Position numbers and translations under genes: made by a program
DNA from: Acholoe squamosa
Taxonomy: Eukaryota > Annelida > Polychaeta > Phyllodocida > Polynoidae
NCBI GenBank assembly: GCA_949317995.1
Contig: OX439036.1
Location: forward strand, 110,153,669 to 110,217,668
Length of the DNA: 64,000 bases
Reading direction: 5' to 3'
Shown: positions 1-12,440 of the stretch, one piece after another
How positions within the stretch are numbered: position 1 is the stretch's first letter
How the letters are laid out: every line of letters starts with the position of its first letter
Notes under the pieces: generated by a model
Databases searched by the model: none
What the model was told of the DNA's origin: nothing
Seen by the model: only the letters and a program-made list of their open reading frames with translations

Positions 1-412
1 AGTTTTGCCTAAGAAGTGCCTCACCTGCAGCATTCTCTTTATTTGTAGTCCTAACCTTTCCTGTATTGCACACAAGTGGTCAACACCAGAGCACTTAAAA
101 GAGTGTGTGACAAAAGTAGGTATCTCATAGTGCAGCACAAACTATTTTTTCAGCAAGGCGGGTGCCTTTTCAGATTTATATTGTGAGTGGAAGTTGAATA
201 GTGAAGCAGGAGGTAACTTCCTTGGAAAAGAGGGTACCTACTCCCAGCTCTATTCAGCATTTGAGCAACACCCTTCTGTATACATAGGTTACTGATAGGA
301 GGACAGCTTCTACTGCTAAAGGACAGGATGATTATTCAGGTGACAGCAATCTCAAGCCAGACAGTTTTGAGAATATCACAATAAGATGTGGTCCATAATT
401 AGATCATGTGGC
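1..412. other. Non-coding, no feature seen
   Basis: AT-rich single-copy-looking sequence. No ORF, RNA or repeat structure that I can support. Confidence 0.5.
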
Positions 413-549
413 TTAAGGGCTGGTTCCACAGTAACAGCTGGTTCCACTCACTTCTAATCTGACAATTTCTTTCCCCACATTTGTTACATAAAATCTGTCA
501 GATTAGCAGAAAACGGACCTGACAGACACAGTGAAACTGGCCCTTTAGT
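413..549. mobile_element. Short inverted-repeat element (MITE-like)
   Basis: Begins TAAGGGCTGGTTCCAC and ends GTGAAACTGGCCCTTTA, approximate inverted ends. Inside, AATCTGACAATTT faces AAATCTGTCAGATT. About 137 bp, non-coding. Confidence 0.6.
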
Positions 550-822
550 CATATATATGTTAAATGAACCACACAGCTCTCAATTTGAATAGATAAGGGC
601 TGATTATACTCCAATTACGGCGCACTAGATAATGTGGGATATTCGATTAAAATGTGATACATTTCTGAAAAGACAATGCTTGCCATGTGTAGATAATATA
701 GGTCCTGAATATTTTGATGGAATATGTCCTCAATATTGTGTTTGAATGAGGCATAATTTATTATATATGTAGATAAAAGTTGAACTACAGAAAGATGAGC
801 CGTACACCGCTTGAAGTACTGA
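550..822. other. Non-coding, AT-rich
   Basis: Nothing supportable beyond base composition. Confidence 0.4.
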
Positions 823-1030
823 TTGACATCTAATTCATTGCGAGCGGATATGAGCCTAATAGAACATGCATGGCCATCAACAGGTCTATTTCCTGTCCAA
901 TCATCAGGGGTGTGGTAATATATGTCAGGTAACCTGTGAGTCTTGGGACAGGTGCAAATTAAACATTCATACAGGTGTCCATAGTAACAAGCAATATACC
1001 AATTAACACTGACAATAATAGGACATGCCC
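823..1030. repeat. Dispersed repeat family A, copy
   Basis: Shares TCTATTTCCTGTC and CAGGTGCAAATTAAACATTC, in the same order, with 9965-10145, 16070-16230 and 32998-33165. Non-coding, diverged copies. Confidence 0.75.
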
Positions 1031-1350
1031 ATAATCAGCCAGGCATGTCTTCCTGCACTTCCATCAAGAGACTTTGAGGACCTATACTATCCTTACTCTA
1101 GTGGTCTATCAACCCTTGAAGTGCCATTGATGTCCCTTATAGACACTTAGTAACCGGTCACAAGCACACAACACTGACAACTTTTGGACCTCAATGCTAT
1201 GGGAGTTTTCATCACTTTTTCTTTCATTTTTGCCTTAGCAGAGAGAGATATGACGCTTAATGTCTGAAAGCTATAAAACCATATATGACACTGCCTTAGT
1301 TAGAGTATGGTTTTTACCCATTATATATAAGATAGTGTTTGGATTTAAGA

Positions 1351-1429
1351 ATGTAATATATAATGAATAGACTTATACTCGTTGGCTTCAGCCCAACGAG
1401 TGCAAGTCTATTCATTACATATTGCATAT
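1351..1429. repeat. Long hairpin (inverted repeat)
   Basis: TAATGAATAGACTTATACTC followed by GTTGG is mirrored by CCAAC then GAGTGCAAGTCTATTCATTA around a short loop near 1388. Arms extend to about 1351 and 1429. Possibly the core of a fold-back transposon. Confidence 0.8.
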
Positions 1430-2476
1430 ATAACATGGTTTCCACCATTAATTCTAAGTATTTACCTTTAAAAATGATAGAATCCATTGATTCTCGTAGG
1501 TCTACGAATACGTTGAGACAGAGCTGCGCCAGTCTATAGCCTAATCCATTCTGTACACACCAGGCGGTGGCACCTGTAGTGTTGACAGAATGGCAAGCAT
1601 GCACGGCCAGTCGCCCGCTTCGAATCTTTATGATTTTTTTATGTTAAATTCAGCCATGATATCATGTAATCTACCGGACAGGGAGTTAGAATAACATGTA
1701 AAGGATATACTGCTGAAATTATTTCGTCAGATTTGGTCTATAAGCTTCAAAAATGGAGGATTTACTTTTGTGTCAACTTGTTGTCAAGGTATGTGCGTCC
1801 GCTGTCAATTTTGGGTTCTTATATCCCCAGGTATCAGAACTCATATTATCCGATTTAGGAACTGAAATCAGTGCCTAAACTCGATAACCATGTTATATTT
1901 GGCTCCATCACTCATATCATTTTGAACAGGTTTTTAAGCTATTCCCAATAATCAGCATCTTTCTTCATAAGGAGCTGCAAAGCTTGCGAGTAGTAATCTT
2001 TCTTACATTGTAACTTCCCAGACTCTAGCATTGGAATTTGTAAGAGGATTGATGAGGTTTGCCATTACATTAATTGATTATTTGTGTCTGTCATCTAAGT
2101 CTATTAGTAAGAGACTTGCAGAGCTTGGATAAACAAACCGAAGGCTAGATATAGTCAGATGTTGTTAAAACGGACATAATGGTATATGTATTCAAAATGC
2201 CAAGAGTATGTAGAATTAGGAATGCTTGAAGCAAATATCTGTTAAACATAATGGGAGCAATTACCCAAACATGCTCGTTAGCCGTTCTCTACCACATATT
2301 TGCAAATATCATATTACCTTGCATAAAAAAAGGCTATTTTATTGAGATATTTATTTGTAGACCTAGTGCACCTTATACGTATGTGAGGAATCATGATGGC
2401 CTTCAATAAAAAAGGCAAATAAAACCTTGCAATTGGTTTTGATTTTCGCAGTTTGCATGAAATGACTCAACTTAGC
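1430..2476. other. Non-coding, no feature seen
   Basis: About 1 kb without a convincing gene or repeat. The short open frame at 1314-1604 (minus) shows no conserved features. Confidence 0.4.
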
Positions 2477-2568
2477 TCATCTCTTAATCCAGTATTATCC
2501 CATATCCCTCCATCTCTTAATCCAGTATTATCCCATATCCCTACATCTCTTAATCCAGTATTATGCCT
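2477..2568. repeat. 33-bp minisatellite, small array
   Basis: Three units of CATCTCTTAATCCAGTATTA with TCCCATATCCCTA. The same unit forms a second array at 3009-3185. Confidence 0.9.
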
Positions 2569-3008
2569 TATGCCATGGCTAATATAGACGACACTATAGA
2601 TTAGTACTACTTACGCCCTATTCAATGGGGGGTGGAATCAATCCTCGCATATTCAGTGGCGCCATTTTGAAATTTATACAGAGCTAACTAGTTTCGTATT
2701 TAGGTATGGTTATTAGAAGTTTTACGCAAAAAAAGGATGATTGAACTAGTTAAATAATATGTTATGAATGGTTTAAGGTATATCTAAGTATTAGCGCCAT
2801 GTTAAAAAAGAAGACCTACTTCATCGAGCAAGGTGTCATGGCGGATGAAAACAAACCGGGATGACTCGACACGTTGAAAAACAGTAAATATGGTTGTGTT
2901 TCTTTATTTTAAAGCAAATTCATCCGTAGGGCCATGGCATAAATGCAAATGTCAACTCACAGTGAATAATTTAGGATCGTATTCCCCTCAGTGCTTCTGC
3001 CCGCATTA
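2569..3008. other. Spacer between two minisatellite arrays
   Basis: 440 bp with no supportable gene. Confidence 0.4.
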
Positions 3009-3185
3009 TATATCCCTACATCTCTTAATCCAGTATTATCCCATATCCCTACATCTCTTAATCCAGTATTATCCCATATCCCTACATCTCTTAATCCAGT
3101 ATTATCCCATATCCCTACATCTCTTAATCCAGTATTATCCCATATCCCTACATCTCTTAATCCAGTATTATCCCATATCCCTACT
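3009..3185. repeat. 33-bp minisatellite, main array
   Basis: Five near-perfect 33-bp units of the same sequence as at 2477-2568, 440 bp away. The 11-codon periodic open frames on both strands result only from the period being a multiple of three. Confidence 0.95.
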
Positions 3186-3573
3186 CCTCTGGAATCAGCC
3201 ACTTCCACGCCTCTACCCACGGGAGCATACCCCCGTACTAATCCAGTCAATATCTACGGTGTACCAATATAGATTTACAACTCAAATATTGAATCACATG
3301 GTGGCCTGGAGGGTCTTGCACATACGTTTAAAGAGAGCACCAAGTTGTTAATGTCTCCCTTTAAAAGATCACGCTATATTTCACCCTTCATCTGAGCCTA
3401 ACACCACTCACCGCATTAGAGTGAAACCCACCTGCCTTGTATAAAAACAGTCTGGATTGCGTAGTGATGCCTTCCTGTCTGACTCTTGTGTGCCCACTAT
3501 CATTCCCAGGTTAGGAAGGTAATTGACAACTCAGGAAAAGTGATCTACTCACATCACTTTTTTTTCTGGCACC

Positions 3574-3810
3574 CAGGACGGTCTTGCCAAAGCGAAAATG
3601 AGAACCACAAAAAATAAAACGTGCACGTTTTGGTATTGCTAAAAGAAATATCCTAAACTGTGCACATTATACCTATACAATTCCAAAAGTGTTTTCCATA
3701 CATTCTAATGTAAAATTATTTGGCAATACTATGAAAACGAGTTTCTATCAGTTCTGTATCTAAAAGATTTAACAGGTTCTTCCTCGTTTTCTTTTGGCAA
3801 GACCCTCCTG
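3574..3810. mobile_element. MITE, CAGGAGGGTCTTGCC family, copy 1
   Basis: Inverted ends: CAGGACGGTCTTGCCAA at left, TTGGCAAGACCCTCCTG at right. The interior AACGTGCACGTTTTGGTATT is shared with the copy at 8872-9158. Non-coding. Confidence 0.85.
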
Positions 3811-4939
3811 ACCACTTTTGTGCAACATGTTAAAAAGGTCAGGGATGAGAAGGAAGTGACTACTACTGGTGTTATTTTCCTCTTGGCAAAACTACCTATT
3901 CATTTATGTGTAAGACCCTCCACTTAACTCTTCCGTCCAACGATTCAGTTCTTGTACTTGGAGATCATTTGTTAACCGCTAAGTTCAGTTATGTTCCTGG
4001 GGCAATTTTGGTACAATTTGAAAGGAGTAGTTATAGCATGCTAAGCACCTTCAGATGGTTTAAACTAAATCTACATGCTATTTGGATATATTGGGCCGAG
4101 TTGTGCTAGTTCCTAGGAGGAGGGTCATAAAATTCATGAGATGGCCCGAAGAAAATAGAGTAATGATGCCACTTTCAAAGATCCACCAGTTAGCGAGTTG
4201 CTTGCAACAATAAATAAACCTAAATATACCTCATGGTATTTCCAAATTTGCATTTATGCAGGCTTCTTCATCAAAGTGGACTCTCTACGTCTTTTTTCTT
4301 TTTTTTTTTTCTTTTTTACAAAACTTCCCTAAACAAGGCAGTCTGGGATCCCTGAGGCATTGATCTCCTTAACTGTAACTATATCGTATACAGGCCGTGT
4401 ATATAACTGCAGGAATATTAATGGATTCTTGTTGCTGTACTGCTGGACCAGCGAGTTACGGAGCTCTGGAGGGGACATGCACAATTTTCCATATATATAT
4501 GAAAAACATCTTAATGAGGTAATCCTTGTCTGCACAAAACTATTCCTGTTAGGGCAAGACTATTCTATTAATGTGATTTAAAGGAAAAGTAAATTTCTTT
4601 TTCACTTCATTGTATTTGTGACTTAACTTGTCCATCAGGTCAATCGGGTAGTGGTACTCACCTGTAGATTAAGAGAAAACAGAATATGAATATATACACA
4701 TAAAAAAAATCTCATATCATACTGACAGAAAACCTCATGAGAAAACGAATTGTGGTGCTAGAGGTATTGGTATAAGACCAAAGTTTTACAGGTATTAGAA
4801 AGTGAGATGAGCATTCACAGTCACTCAATGTGATCAATTACATGTTGTTCCTCTGCCAAGCAGGGCTCATATTTACATAGCCTTCTAAGGTGGGGACCGG
4901 GGCTATCAATGACACATGGGTAGCATGTCAACTGTTATC
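3811..4939. other. Non-coding, with a T-rich tract
   Basis: No convincing gene. A pyrimidine tract (4290-4318) is the only structure, plus a partial echo of the CAGGAGGG element (CTTGGCAAAAC near 3884). Confidence 0.4.
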
Positions 4940-5075
4940 TTAAGGGGTGCATCCACTGCCGACGGATGGGCCATCCGTCGGTATCATCCGTTGATTTTAT
5001 CATTGTTTTCTAAGGAGCAAAACACGGATGCAGGGAGACGGATGGTCCATCCGTCGCAGTGGACGCAGCCCTTTA
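4940..5075. mobile_element. MITE with ~28-bp inverted ends
   Basis: Left end TAAGGGGTGCATCCACTGCC and right end GCAGTGGACGCAGCCCTTTA. Each arm ends in the palindrome GACGGATGG-CCATCCGTC, so each arm can also fold on itself. About 136 bp. Confidence 0.8.
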
Positions 5076-5104
5076 CACTGGAGGAAGAGTCTCGCAATAT
5101 GATT

Positions 5105-5935
5105 CTATTAAATATTGGGCGTCTTGCTTAATGTGTCTTATCATCATCTACTCCAGATTTTCTCAATATGTATTGTCAATGGCTGTATGATATACAAAAT
5201 AATAGTGACAACACAGGTCGCCATAATTTTATTGCTGTCAGTATTGGCCTACCTGCATTCTGCAAGGATCAGTAATAATAACGGTTAGATTTTGGGAGCA
5301 TGTACAGTTGGGGTTCTTCAAGCCTCATTAGCTATTATAGTATCAGCCTTTGTGAGAGGAAATACCACCACTTTACTCAATATTATTGACACATACATTG
5401 TTGCCCTACCCAGCAGGGTTCTTATATAGCTGTATAGGTGGGAAGGAACCTGACCCAGTGTCTATCAAGCACACCTGTGTAGCATGTCAGTAACCCTCAC
5501 CATGCAGTAGCATCTGCAGACACTGGAGAACGAGCACTGCAATCTCCTACAACTAAAGGTTGGGTCTCTTGCTTAAGGTTGGCTGTGTTATCATCATTTA
5601 CTCTGAGTATTCTTTATATTTATTGCCAATGATTGTAGGTAATATGTAAATGTCATGACATAATAATAGTGACAACAGAGGTTGCCATAGTTTCATTTGT
5701 TGCAGGCATTGACCTAAGAGTATCCGTGCGAGGATGTCATATACCCTCAACATGCAATGTTATCTGACACTAACTAAGAGTCTTGCACTCTCCTCCCACT
5801 GAAGGTTTGGTGTATTTGCATCACCTACTCCAGGTTTACTCCATCTCATTGCGATGCACGCACTGCAAACGATAGTCCAATGGCATGATAGAAATAACAA
5901 AAGAGAGAACAAAGGTTGGTGTTGGTATTGGCCTT
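5105..5935. repeat. Three diverged direct repeats
   Basis: Segments at about 5105-5260, 5560-5715 and 5805-5935 share the order TATCATCATCTACTC..., AATAATAGTGACAACA..., TATTGGCCT/GACCTA. Old and non-coding. Confidence 0.55.
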
Positions 5936-6137
5936 AGTTGAGGGTATATGTTTTAATACTGTACAAAGCCTTTGTTCCCACTAGCTAGATTTGATAATGG
6001 TACTTTGGTATAACTACGAGAGTGGATATGGTATGTCACCCCCCCCCCAACCTGCTCTTGCCACCAGGCTCTGACCCGACTTTCTCATGACAGACTGCCC
6101 ACTTTCTACGGCAAATTCTGCCCATTTGTTGTGGTTA

Positions 6138-6202
6138 TGCTTAGTGACGTGACGTTGCATAGTGACATGACGTTGCTTAGTGACGTGACGTTGCTTAGTG
6201 AT
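6138..6202. repeat. ~18-20 bp tandem repeat with TGACGTGACG
   Basis: About 3.5 units of TTGCTTAGTGACGTGACG. A C run lies just upstream at 6040-6049. Confidence 0.8.
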
Positions 6203-6729
6203 ATGATTTAAGCCAACAACGTCACTCTCCAAGCAGGGGTTTTCGGAAGTGCCCACTTCAAATGTTTGTGGGTAGATTCCTCAATATTTACAGGATGTTC
6301 CAACATGATATATTAGGGGTTATGGCCTGACACGTTTACTATTAGATCCTGCAGTATTAATACATTGTTCTTCTGTAGTTTTATTACCTTAGCCACTTTT
6401 CCATGTGGAAAACAATGGCGGACATTTTGAAATAAGCTGCCTCTTGTTGCCAGGCTTGAGAGTATGTGACATAATTTTTTTTTTGCTTTTCTCTGAAATA
6501 CTAATGACTTCAGGAAAAAAAGTGAAGAGAAGAGTGTTTATCCAATATGGTCACCTGAAAATATTAAAAACCTTTGAAGTTTAGAGAAAAATCGAGTTAA
6601 CTTTGAAAAAAGTACATATTTTAATGTAGCCTCTTTTGGTTTATCTGTTCCTGGCAAGCACTCAAGCTTATTTCAATGGGGTGGGGACCAGTGATGAACT
6701 AATGCCTTTTTATATATAGGGTAAATAAT

Positions 6730-7085
6730 GTATTAGTAGACATAATTATTAGTTTAAGCTGTTTCCAAAGTTGCTATATAGATCAACATTTGGTGCTGTG
6801 TTTGATATTTTCATGTCTGCTGTAGTAAACTATAGGCTAATGCATAAAATCGCTCTATTTAAGCCGAACTCAATCTGTTTCAGAATTGATTTAATGTCAC
6901 CAAAAGTTGTTATACTGAAATATTACCTTTTTTGCGTGTTTCAAAACGGATTTTTATAATAAGGAAAACAATATCCACTTTTCAAAAAGATTGATATATT
7001 AGGAAATGAGCACATTTACATTGGTTACACTTTGGCTTAAAAACTGTACTAAATGTCAAAAGGTTTGAATCAGCCCCTAGAACTG
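6730..7085. mobile_element. Truncated copy of the GGGGCCTGTTTC inverted-repeat element
   Basis: Homologous to 7576-8311 (shared CTGTTTCCAAAGTTGCTAT, TTTAATGTCACCAAAAGTTG, GATTGATATATTAG) and ends with GTTTGAATCAGCCCCTAG, a decayed form of that element's right end. Confidence 0.7.
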
Positions 7086-7344
7086 GCCGGCAGCCAATAT
7101 TATGACATACATGCTACCACCAGCATTAAGGTCCCTGCTGGGTAAGCTTCATTGCTACACCATCACTTAATATATGTGATAGAATTCTTATCTATAAAAT
7201 ATGTGGAATAAAATGGAACATTATATACCCCATGCTTTATGTACTACAGCCATAGTAGCTGTCAGAGAAAAGGTGTTCTAGGTTGTAGGTTGTACAATAC
7301 CAGTTAACAGGATCATTCCTGTCTTGATTAATCAGCTGAATAGA

Positions 7345-7585
7345 CATTGCCTGCTGGGCAGGTCCAAGCAGATGTCCCTCCATGATATTTTCTATTCTAG
7401 ACTCTGGAATCCACATCTAAAAGAATAAAATCATTTCTTTTGGTGGGAATTTGGTGCCGGACACAAAGATGAATTCCCACTGAAAGAAATAGTTGTATTC
7501 TTTAGATGTGGATTCCAGAGTCTAAAGTGAAAGTGTCATGGAGGGACAAAATGGACCTCTCTGCTTGGACCTGCCCAGGGGCCTG
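7345..7585. mobile_element. Fold-back element with ~100-bp arms
   Basis: Left arm GGGCAGGTCCAAGCAGA ... AGACTCTGGAATCCACATCT ... GAATTT is mirrored by AGATGTGGATTCCAGAGTCT ... TTGGACCTGCCC with a ~20-bp loop around 7455-7470. Near-perfect arms suggest youth or a strong constraint. It abuts the next element. Confidence 0.85.
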
Positions 7586-8311
7586 TTTCAAAACCTCTAT
7601 CAGTAGACATATTAGGCAAATCTGTTTCCAAAGTTGCTATATTGGCTTTTGGTGATATATTTGATATTTTAATGTCTGTTATATCAAATTATGGCATAGT
7701 GCCTAATATCTCTCTATTATAGCCAAAGTCAATCTGTTTCAGAATGGATTTAATGTCACCAAAAGTTGTAATATTAACTGAAATATTATATTTTCGCATG
7801 TTTCAAAACTGGATTTCTACAGGCACCTCTGAGGTACACGTAGGATATATTGAGGAAATTGAAAATGTAATTCTGATGAAATTATTCATATGGGGGTAAA
7901 GTATGTGTATTACACATATATCCACCAGAATTCAGTGACTTAATACCTTTTAGCTTGGGAGTTATTCCAATTCATTATCAAAATGCCTATAAAGATCTAT
8001 TAGGGGCATACTAGCATACAATTAGCCAATAGAGAATGTTAATGGTTTGAGGAAGCATTGTCAGAACTTATGAGCTCAAATATAACCACATTTTGAGGCC
8101 TAATAGTGCCAGTTTCCTAATATATCAATCTGTTTTAAAAGTTGCTATCTTAATATAGGAGAGATACACACCCTAATATAGGCGTTGCTCTATTTGTGTT
8201 ATATTTAGTTCTGAAACAGATTGATATATTAGAAAATTGGCACTTTTAAATTGGTTATACTAAGTGCTAATAGCTCTACTAAGTATCTAAACGTTTCGAA
8301 ACAGCCCCCTG
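7576..8311. mobile_element. Non-autonomous DNA transposon, ~736 bp
   Basis: Left end CAGGGGCCTGTTTCAAAAC; right end is its approximate inverse, GTTTCGAAACAGCCCCCTG. No transposase. Internal inverted AATCTGTTTC / GAAACAGATT motifs repeat. Class unknown, hAT-like by appearance only. Confidence 0.75.
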
Positions 8312-8871
8312 TCCAAAGACCAGAAGCCCAGGTGCCAGTACAGTGTACAGGTACACTATGTGAAAACAACGACGAATCTCCGGTAACTTTCGGAAGAAGA
8401 TTCGGTCATTATTTTGACATTTTTTTAGATTGTAGATTAGCTATGTGGGGTGGCTGTTACAACTCCCTACCATACATTCCACAGCAAGTGGCAGCACACC
8501 TTTTGAGTCCCATCAACCACAAAAGAATTTCATTTTATAGCCAAACATTGTCCCAAAATCTGAATTTAGTCCCCTTTAAAAACGCCATACGCCGGAAATT
8601 ATACTACAAAAGATTCTAGTCATTTCCATCTGATTTCCTGTCTTCAACTTGCAATATTTTACTGTCAGAAACGAGATGTGGTCTTACGTCTGCATTGTGG
8701 AAACAGATCTCTTCGTCATGACATTTCTTCTCTCCCAATTCCATGAATAGAGATTGGGTTGGCCCTTTTAGTGGCACAACAATTACCGGGAACGCGTACA
8801 GAACCCCAGCTTAGGGAATCCATCAGAGAAACCAGGACGTTCTGCCACTGGAACCCTTTCCCAGGAGGGTC
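8312..8871. other. Non-coding
   Basis: The open frame at 8251-8619 overlaps the transposon end and has no recognisable domain. Nothing else seen. Confidence 0.4.
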
Positions 8872-9158
8872 TTGCCAAAAAGGAATCGGGAACCAAAAAG
8901 GAAAACGTGCACGTTTTTGTATTGCTAAAAGATTGTTTGGATAATCTTTAGATGAAACTTATACGTTTTTTTTTCATATCAAAAAGAGGTTTCAATGCAT
9001 TCTGCTGTACTTTTTTGTCGATACTATGAAAATGAGTTACGCTGTATTTTGTGTTGATACTTTGAAAACGAGTTACGCTGACCGTGTTTTCCTCAGCACT
9101 CTCTGAAAAATAACTTTACAGACATACTTCCTCGTTTTCCTTTTGCAAGACCCTCCAG
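8872..9158. mobile_element. MITE, CAGGAGGGTCTTGCC family, copy 2
   Basis: Left CAGGAGGGTCTTGCCAAAAA, right CTTTTGCAAGACCCTCCAGG. Shares its interior with 3574-3810 and contains a short direct repeat (GAAAAYGAGTTACGCTG twice, near 9027 and 9065). Confidence 0.85.
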
Positions 9159-9964
9159 GTAGGGGCCGTGGCTACAGAGGAATGGCTTGTTCTGGTTATT
9201 TGCTAGACTAAGTGTCACTCTAGGAGATAAATGTATTAGGGACCAGGTCAGTAATCTATCAACCTCACCTCCTTGAGGACACGGGCCAATCTCCCCCCTA
9301 ATTACAATTGGGTACTTCATACGTCATAAACGTGCAATCTGTGTTATATTTTCAAACAGCTGGAAAATATGTGGTCAATCCATCGTTAGGTACTTTGAAC
9401 TGGTTAGCTAGTGACTTTTATTTTTCATACTAATTATTTTGTTCTCAAATATAGTTCAACTGCTGCTGCAATATAGTTTATACTAACAGAAATATTGCAA
9501 CATTAAATGAATTCGGACAATTGTTGTGACGTAACTTGCTAAACAGAATGGCCACTGGAAAGGCAGTGACCTCATTAAGAGTAAAACGAACGTATCTCCA
9601 ATCAAAATACTCCCTTTAAAGTTACAGTAAGTTTGTTCCATAAACTAATCAGAAATATATTATGCTGAGGTAGTCCACTACTTTATTCTCAGGTATGTTG
9701 CTACTGTCGGTGAAGAGAATAGGAAAGATACGAAGTAACTAGAGAATGGTCATTACTTTGACTATATTTCTCATTCTTATCTCTTTTTTAACAATATAGA
9801 GAAACACTTACAGTAATTTGCAAATCAAATCTAGTTTTCATTTCAATGCAAGCTCTTACGTAATCTACAATACCTAAGGGGCATAAACTATCAGACAAAA
9901 ATATATTATAGAGATACGTTGCAAAAAGGTGAACTGACACCCCGTCCCCCCACCCAAATTACAA
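9159..9964. other. Non-coding
   Basis: No supportable gene, RNA or repeat in ~800 bp. Confidence 0.4.
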
Positions 9965-10150
9965 ATAGATATTTAATTCATTGACACAGGATATGAGCCT
10001 AATAGAACAGGAATGGTTCATCCTGTTCATCTATTTCCTGTCTCATCTCCTCATATACAGAAAGGTATGTGAAGTAACAAGAGGGTCTCGGGACAGGTGC
10101 AAATTAAACATTCATACAGGTGTCCATAGTAACCAGTAATATACCTGTTA
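9965..10150. repeat. Dispersed repeat family A, copy
   Basis: Closest to 823-1030 (shared GGATATGAGCCTAATAGAAC and ACAGGTGTCCATAGTAAC). Confidence 0.75.
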
Positions 10151-11060
10151 CACAGTGACAATTACAAGACGTGACCATAATCAGCCAAGTACCTATTCCT
10201 CTATGTCCATGTCAGCCTGATGGTCTATTATCTCGCCAATCAATCCTAGCTTATCAATCACCCCTGGTCCACGACCCCATTTTACCATGTCTGTGTTGAT
10301 GCTGGACAGACTGTCCGACAGCTGCTAGCCATTTCCCAAACACTACGATCCTAGCCTCCCCACTACGTATTGCACACACCCTGCGACCCAGTTCAATCGT
10401 AGTGAGGGGCACTCAGTGACCCAGAATTACCTACGATTGCCTCTTCAGATACATGTATTTTCCTTCGATATCTGCACCACTCATAGTGATTGACCCATTG
10501 TAACCAAGAATTGCCTTCCGATCCAGCCTAGGCTGGTACCATTTGAGGGCGCCCAAAACTTAGCGTCTGAGAAATAACTTCCAGGAACAAGAATCAAAAG
10601 CCGCTGCTATTTGCAATCGGGTCGCAGGCACTTCTATTCAGGTGTCTTCTTATATTCATCTTTGTACCTCTTCATTTTTCAAATTTAATTTTCAAGACCC
10701 ATCAACCTAGGCTAGCCTTACTCCTGTAGATTGGCTTAAAAAAAGAGGGGGGGGGGGGGGTAATGGTGAATGCCATTTGATATAACGTTTGGCTTTAATT
10801 GGCAGCATAAGTCATAACTTTTTGCATTGGATTTTATGCTTTTCCTGCACTGTAACTTCCAAGACCCCAGCATTAGTTTTTATTAGAAGATGGATGGAGT
10901 GGGAACATGAATTGATTATTTGTGTCTGCCAGGCATGTAAGTGAGCGTCTTGCAGAGCTTTATGAACACAAGCAATGCTACACTCTAAACAACAAAAAAT
11001 GTGGCAAGGACCACAGATAGGAGTTGCCACTGCTATCCCTCCTGCACAACTTGCCACTCT
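10151..11060. other. Non-coding, with a 14-base G run
   Basis: The G run is at 10747-10760. No convincing gene. Confidence 0.4.
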
Positions 11061-11199
11061 GCGGCTGACGTGTGACGTCACGGCCAACGTATGACGTCAC
11101 AAATTGCGTCACAATGTGACCGTGACGTCACTGACAAACTGAAAACATAATGTAGTTGCTACAGTCGCTGCGCTCCCGGCCGCTCCGCGGCAAGCAACT
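11061..11199. promoter_or_regulatory. CRE cluster in a GC-rich stretch abutting the assembly gap
   Basis: TGACGTCA occurs three times (11073-11080, 11092-11099, 11123-11130), followed by CpG-rich sequence (GCTGCGCTCCCGGCCGCTCC) up to the gap. It looks like a promoter or CpG island in an otherwise AT-rich window. No downstream gene is visible because of the gap. Confidence 0.4.
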
Positions 11200-11399
11200 N
11201 NNNNNNNNNNNNNNNNNNNNNNNNNNNNNNNNNNNNNNNNNNNNNNNNNNNNNNNNNNNNNNNNNNNNNNNNNNNNNNNNNNNNNNNNNNNNNNNNNNNN
11301 NNNNNNNNNNNNNNNNNNNNNNNNNNNNNNNNNNNNNNNNNNNNNNNNNNNNNNNNNNNNNNNNNNNNNNNNNNNNNNNNNNNNNNNNNNNNNNNNNNN
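11200..11399. other. Assembly gap (200 N)
   Basis: All bases are N. True size unknown. Frames drawn across it are meaningless. Confidence 1.
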
Positions 11400-11822
11400 T
11401 ACTTTAACCGCTTCAGAGATGCTGATGCAGAAATACATAATGCCTTTTTGTCGGAATGATACACCAATGAAACCATGCATGTGAGACTGCTCACGACTTC
11501 TTCATTGTTGTATCATGCTGATCCTCTTGTAGGGTCAGCATGATGCATAAACACAATGAGTTAGACACCAGGGCTGCATTTATGCACCATGGCAACCAGT
11601 GTTGGCATGTGGCAGCAACGCTGATGTTGCAATGGATGAGACTATAAACAGTTAGTGCTGTATTTTGAGTAACACTAATATGGCTGTCAGAAATGATTGA
11701 GCCAAATGCTAAGGAGGATGGATCCCTCACAACCTAGGGACAAGGATTTCACTGTTATTTTCATGGGGAAAAAGGGTTTTTAGTCTACTGTTCAACCGTA
11801 CTGCCAACTGCAGCTTCATTCT

Positions 11823-12020
11823 ACACTGTAAAAAGAATAACTGTTCAATCTACCAGGGATTCTCATCAAACTGAACAGTAGACCACCATAATTGAAAAGC
11901 ATTGGACCAGCTTTTTCAGGATGCCCACAAATGTATAAGGAATCTCAGTTAAAATAGCGACAGATCTCTGGCAACTTTAGGACAAGGAATGCGCCATTAT
12001 TTTCTTGATATTTTCTTGAC
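11823..12020. mobile_element. CACTGTAAAAA MITE, copy
   Basis: Begins CACTGTAAAAAGAATAACTG and continues AATCTACCAGGGATTCTC, as in 26544-26775 and 32335-32555. The right end is decayed. Confidence 0.65.
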
Positions 12021-12199
12021 AATGTTTCAACTACACCGCTTCATAGATCCTTTTATTGAGTCAGTTGTATTTGATACTTAGCTTGTCCAGTGCAGAAACC
12101 AGATTGATGAACATCAGTGGTACTCACCTGAAGATAAAAAGGATACAAAATGTTTGTAAACAAGAGCTCAGTATTATGGTAAGTAAAAACATGTATGTT

Positions 12200-12440
12200 A
12201 AACCTTTATGCGTCAGCCACTTGACGCAGGAGTGTATCATGTACATCAGTCGGCATATTGCTCCAATGAAGTTCTGGTACACCTGCACTTTATTGGAACA
12301 TCATGCTCACCTTTGGGTAGAGTATCAACTCCATCAGATTGCATGATGCTCGAATGTAGCCCAGGCGAGTAACAATTTAAGGCTATTCTAATGCATCATT
12401 GTGACCAATGGGCATGACACATAAACACTTTTAAAGGGTT
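12200..12440. mobile_element. Fold-back family B copy
   Basis: Nested inverted arms built from CATGATGC / GCATCATG and CACTTCATTGGA / TCCAATGAAGT words. Same family as 62170-62380. Confidence 0.7.

Noticed and set aside
2890-3351. Repetitive 153-residue open frame (and a minus-strand partner)
   Set aside because: The 11-codon periodicity comes from a 33-bp minisatellite with no stop in several frames; no protein features beyond the repeat.
11109-11494. Open frames spanning the N run
   Set aside because: They exist only because N codons are not stops.
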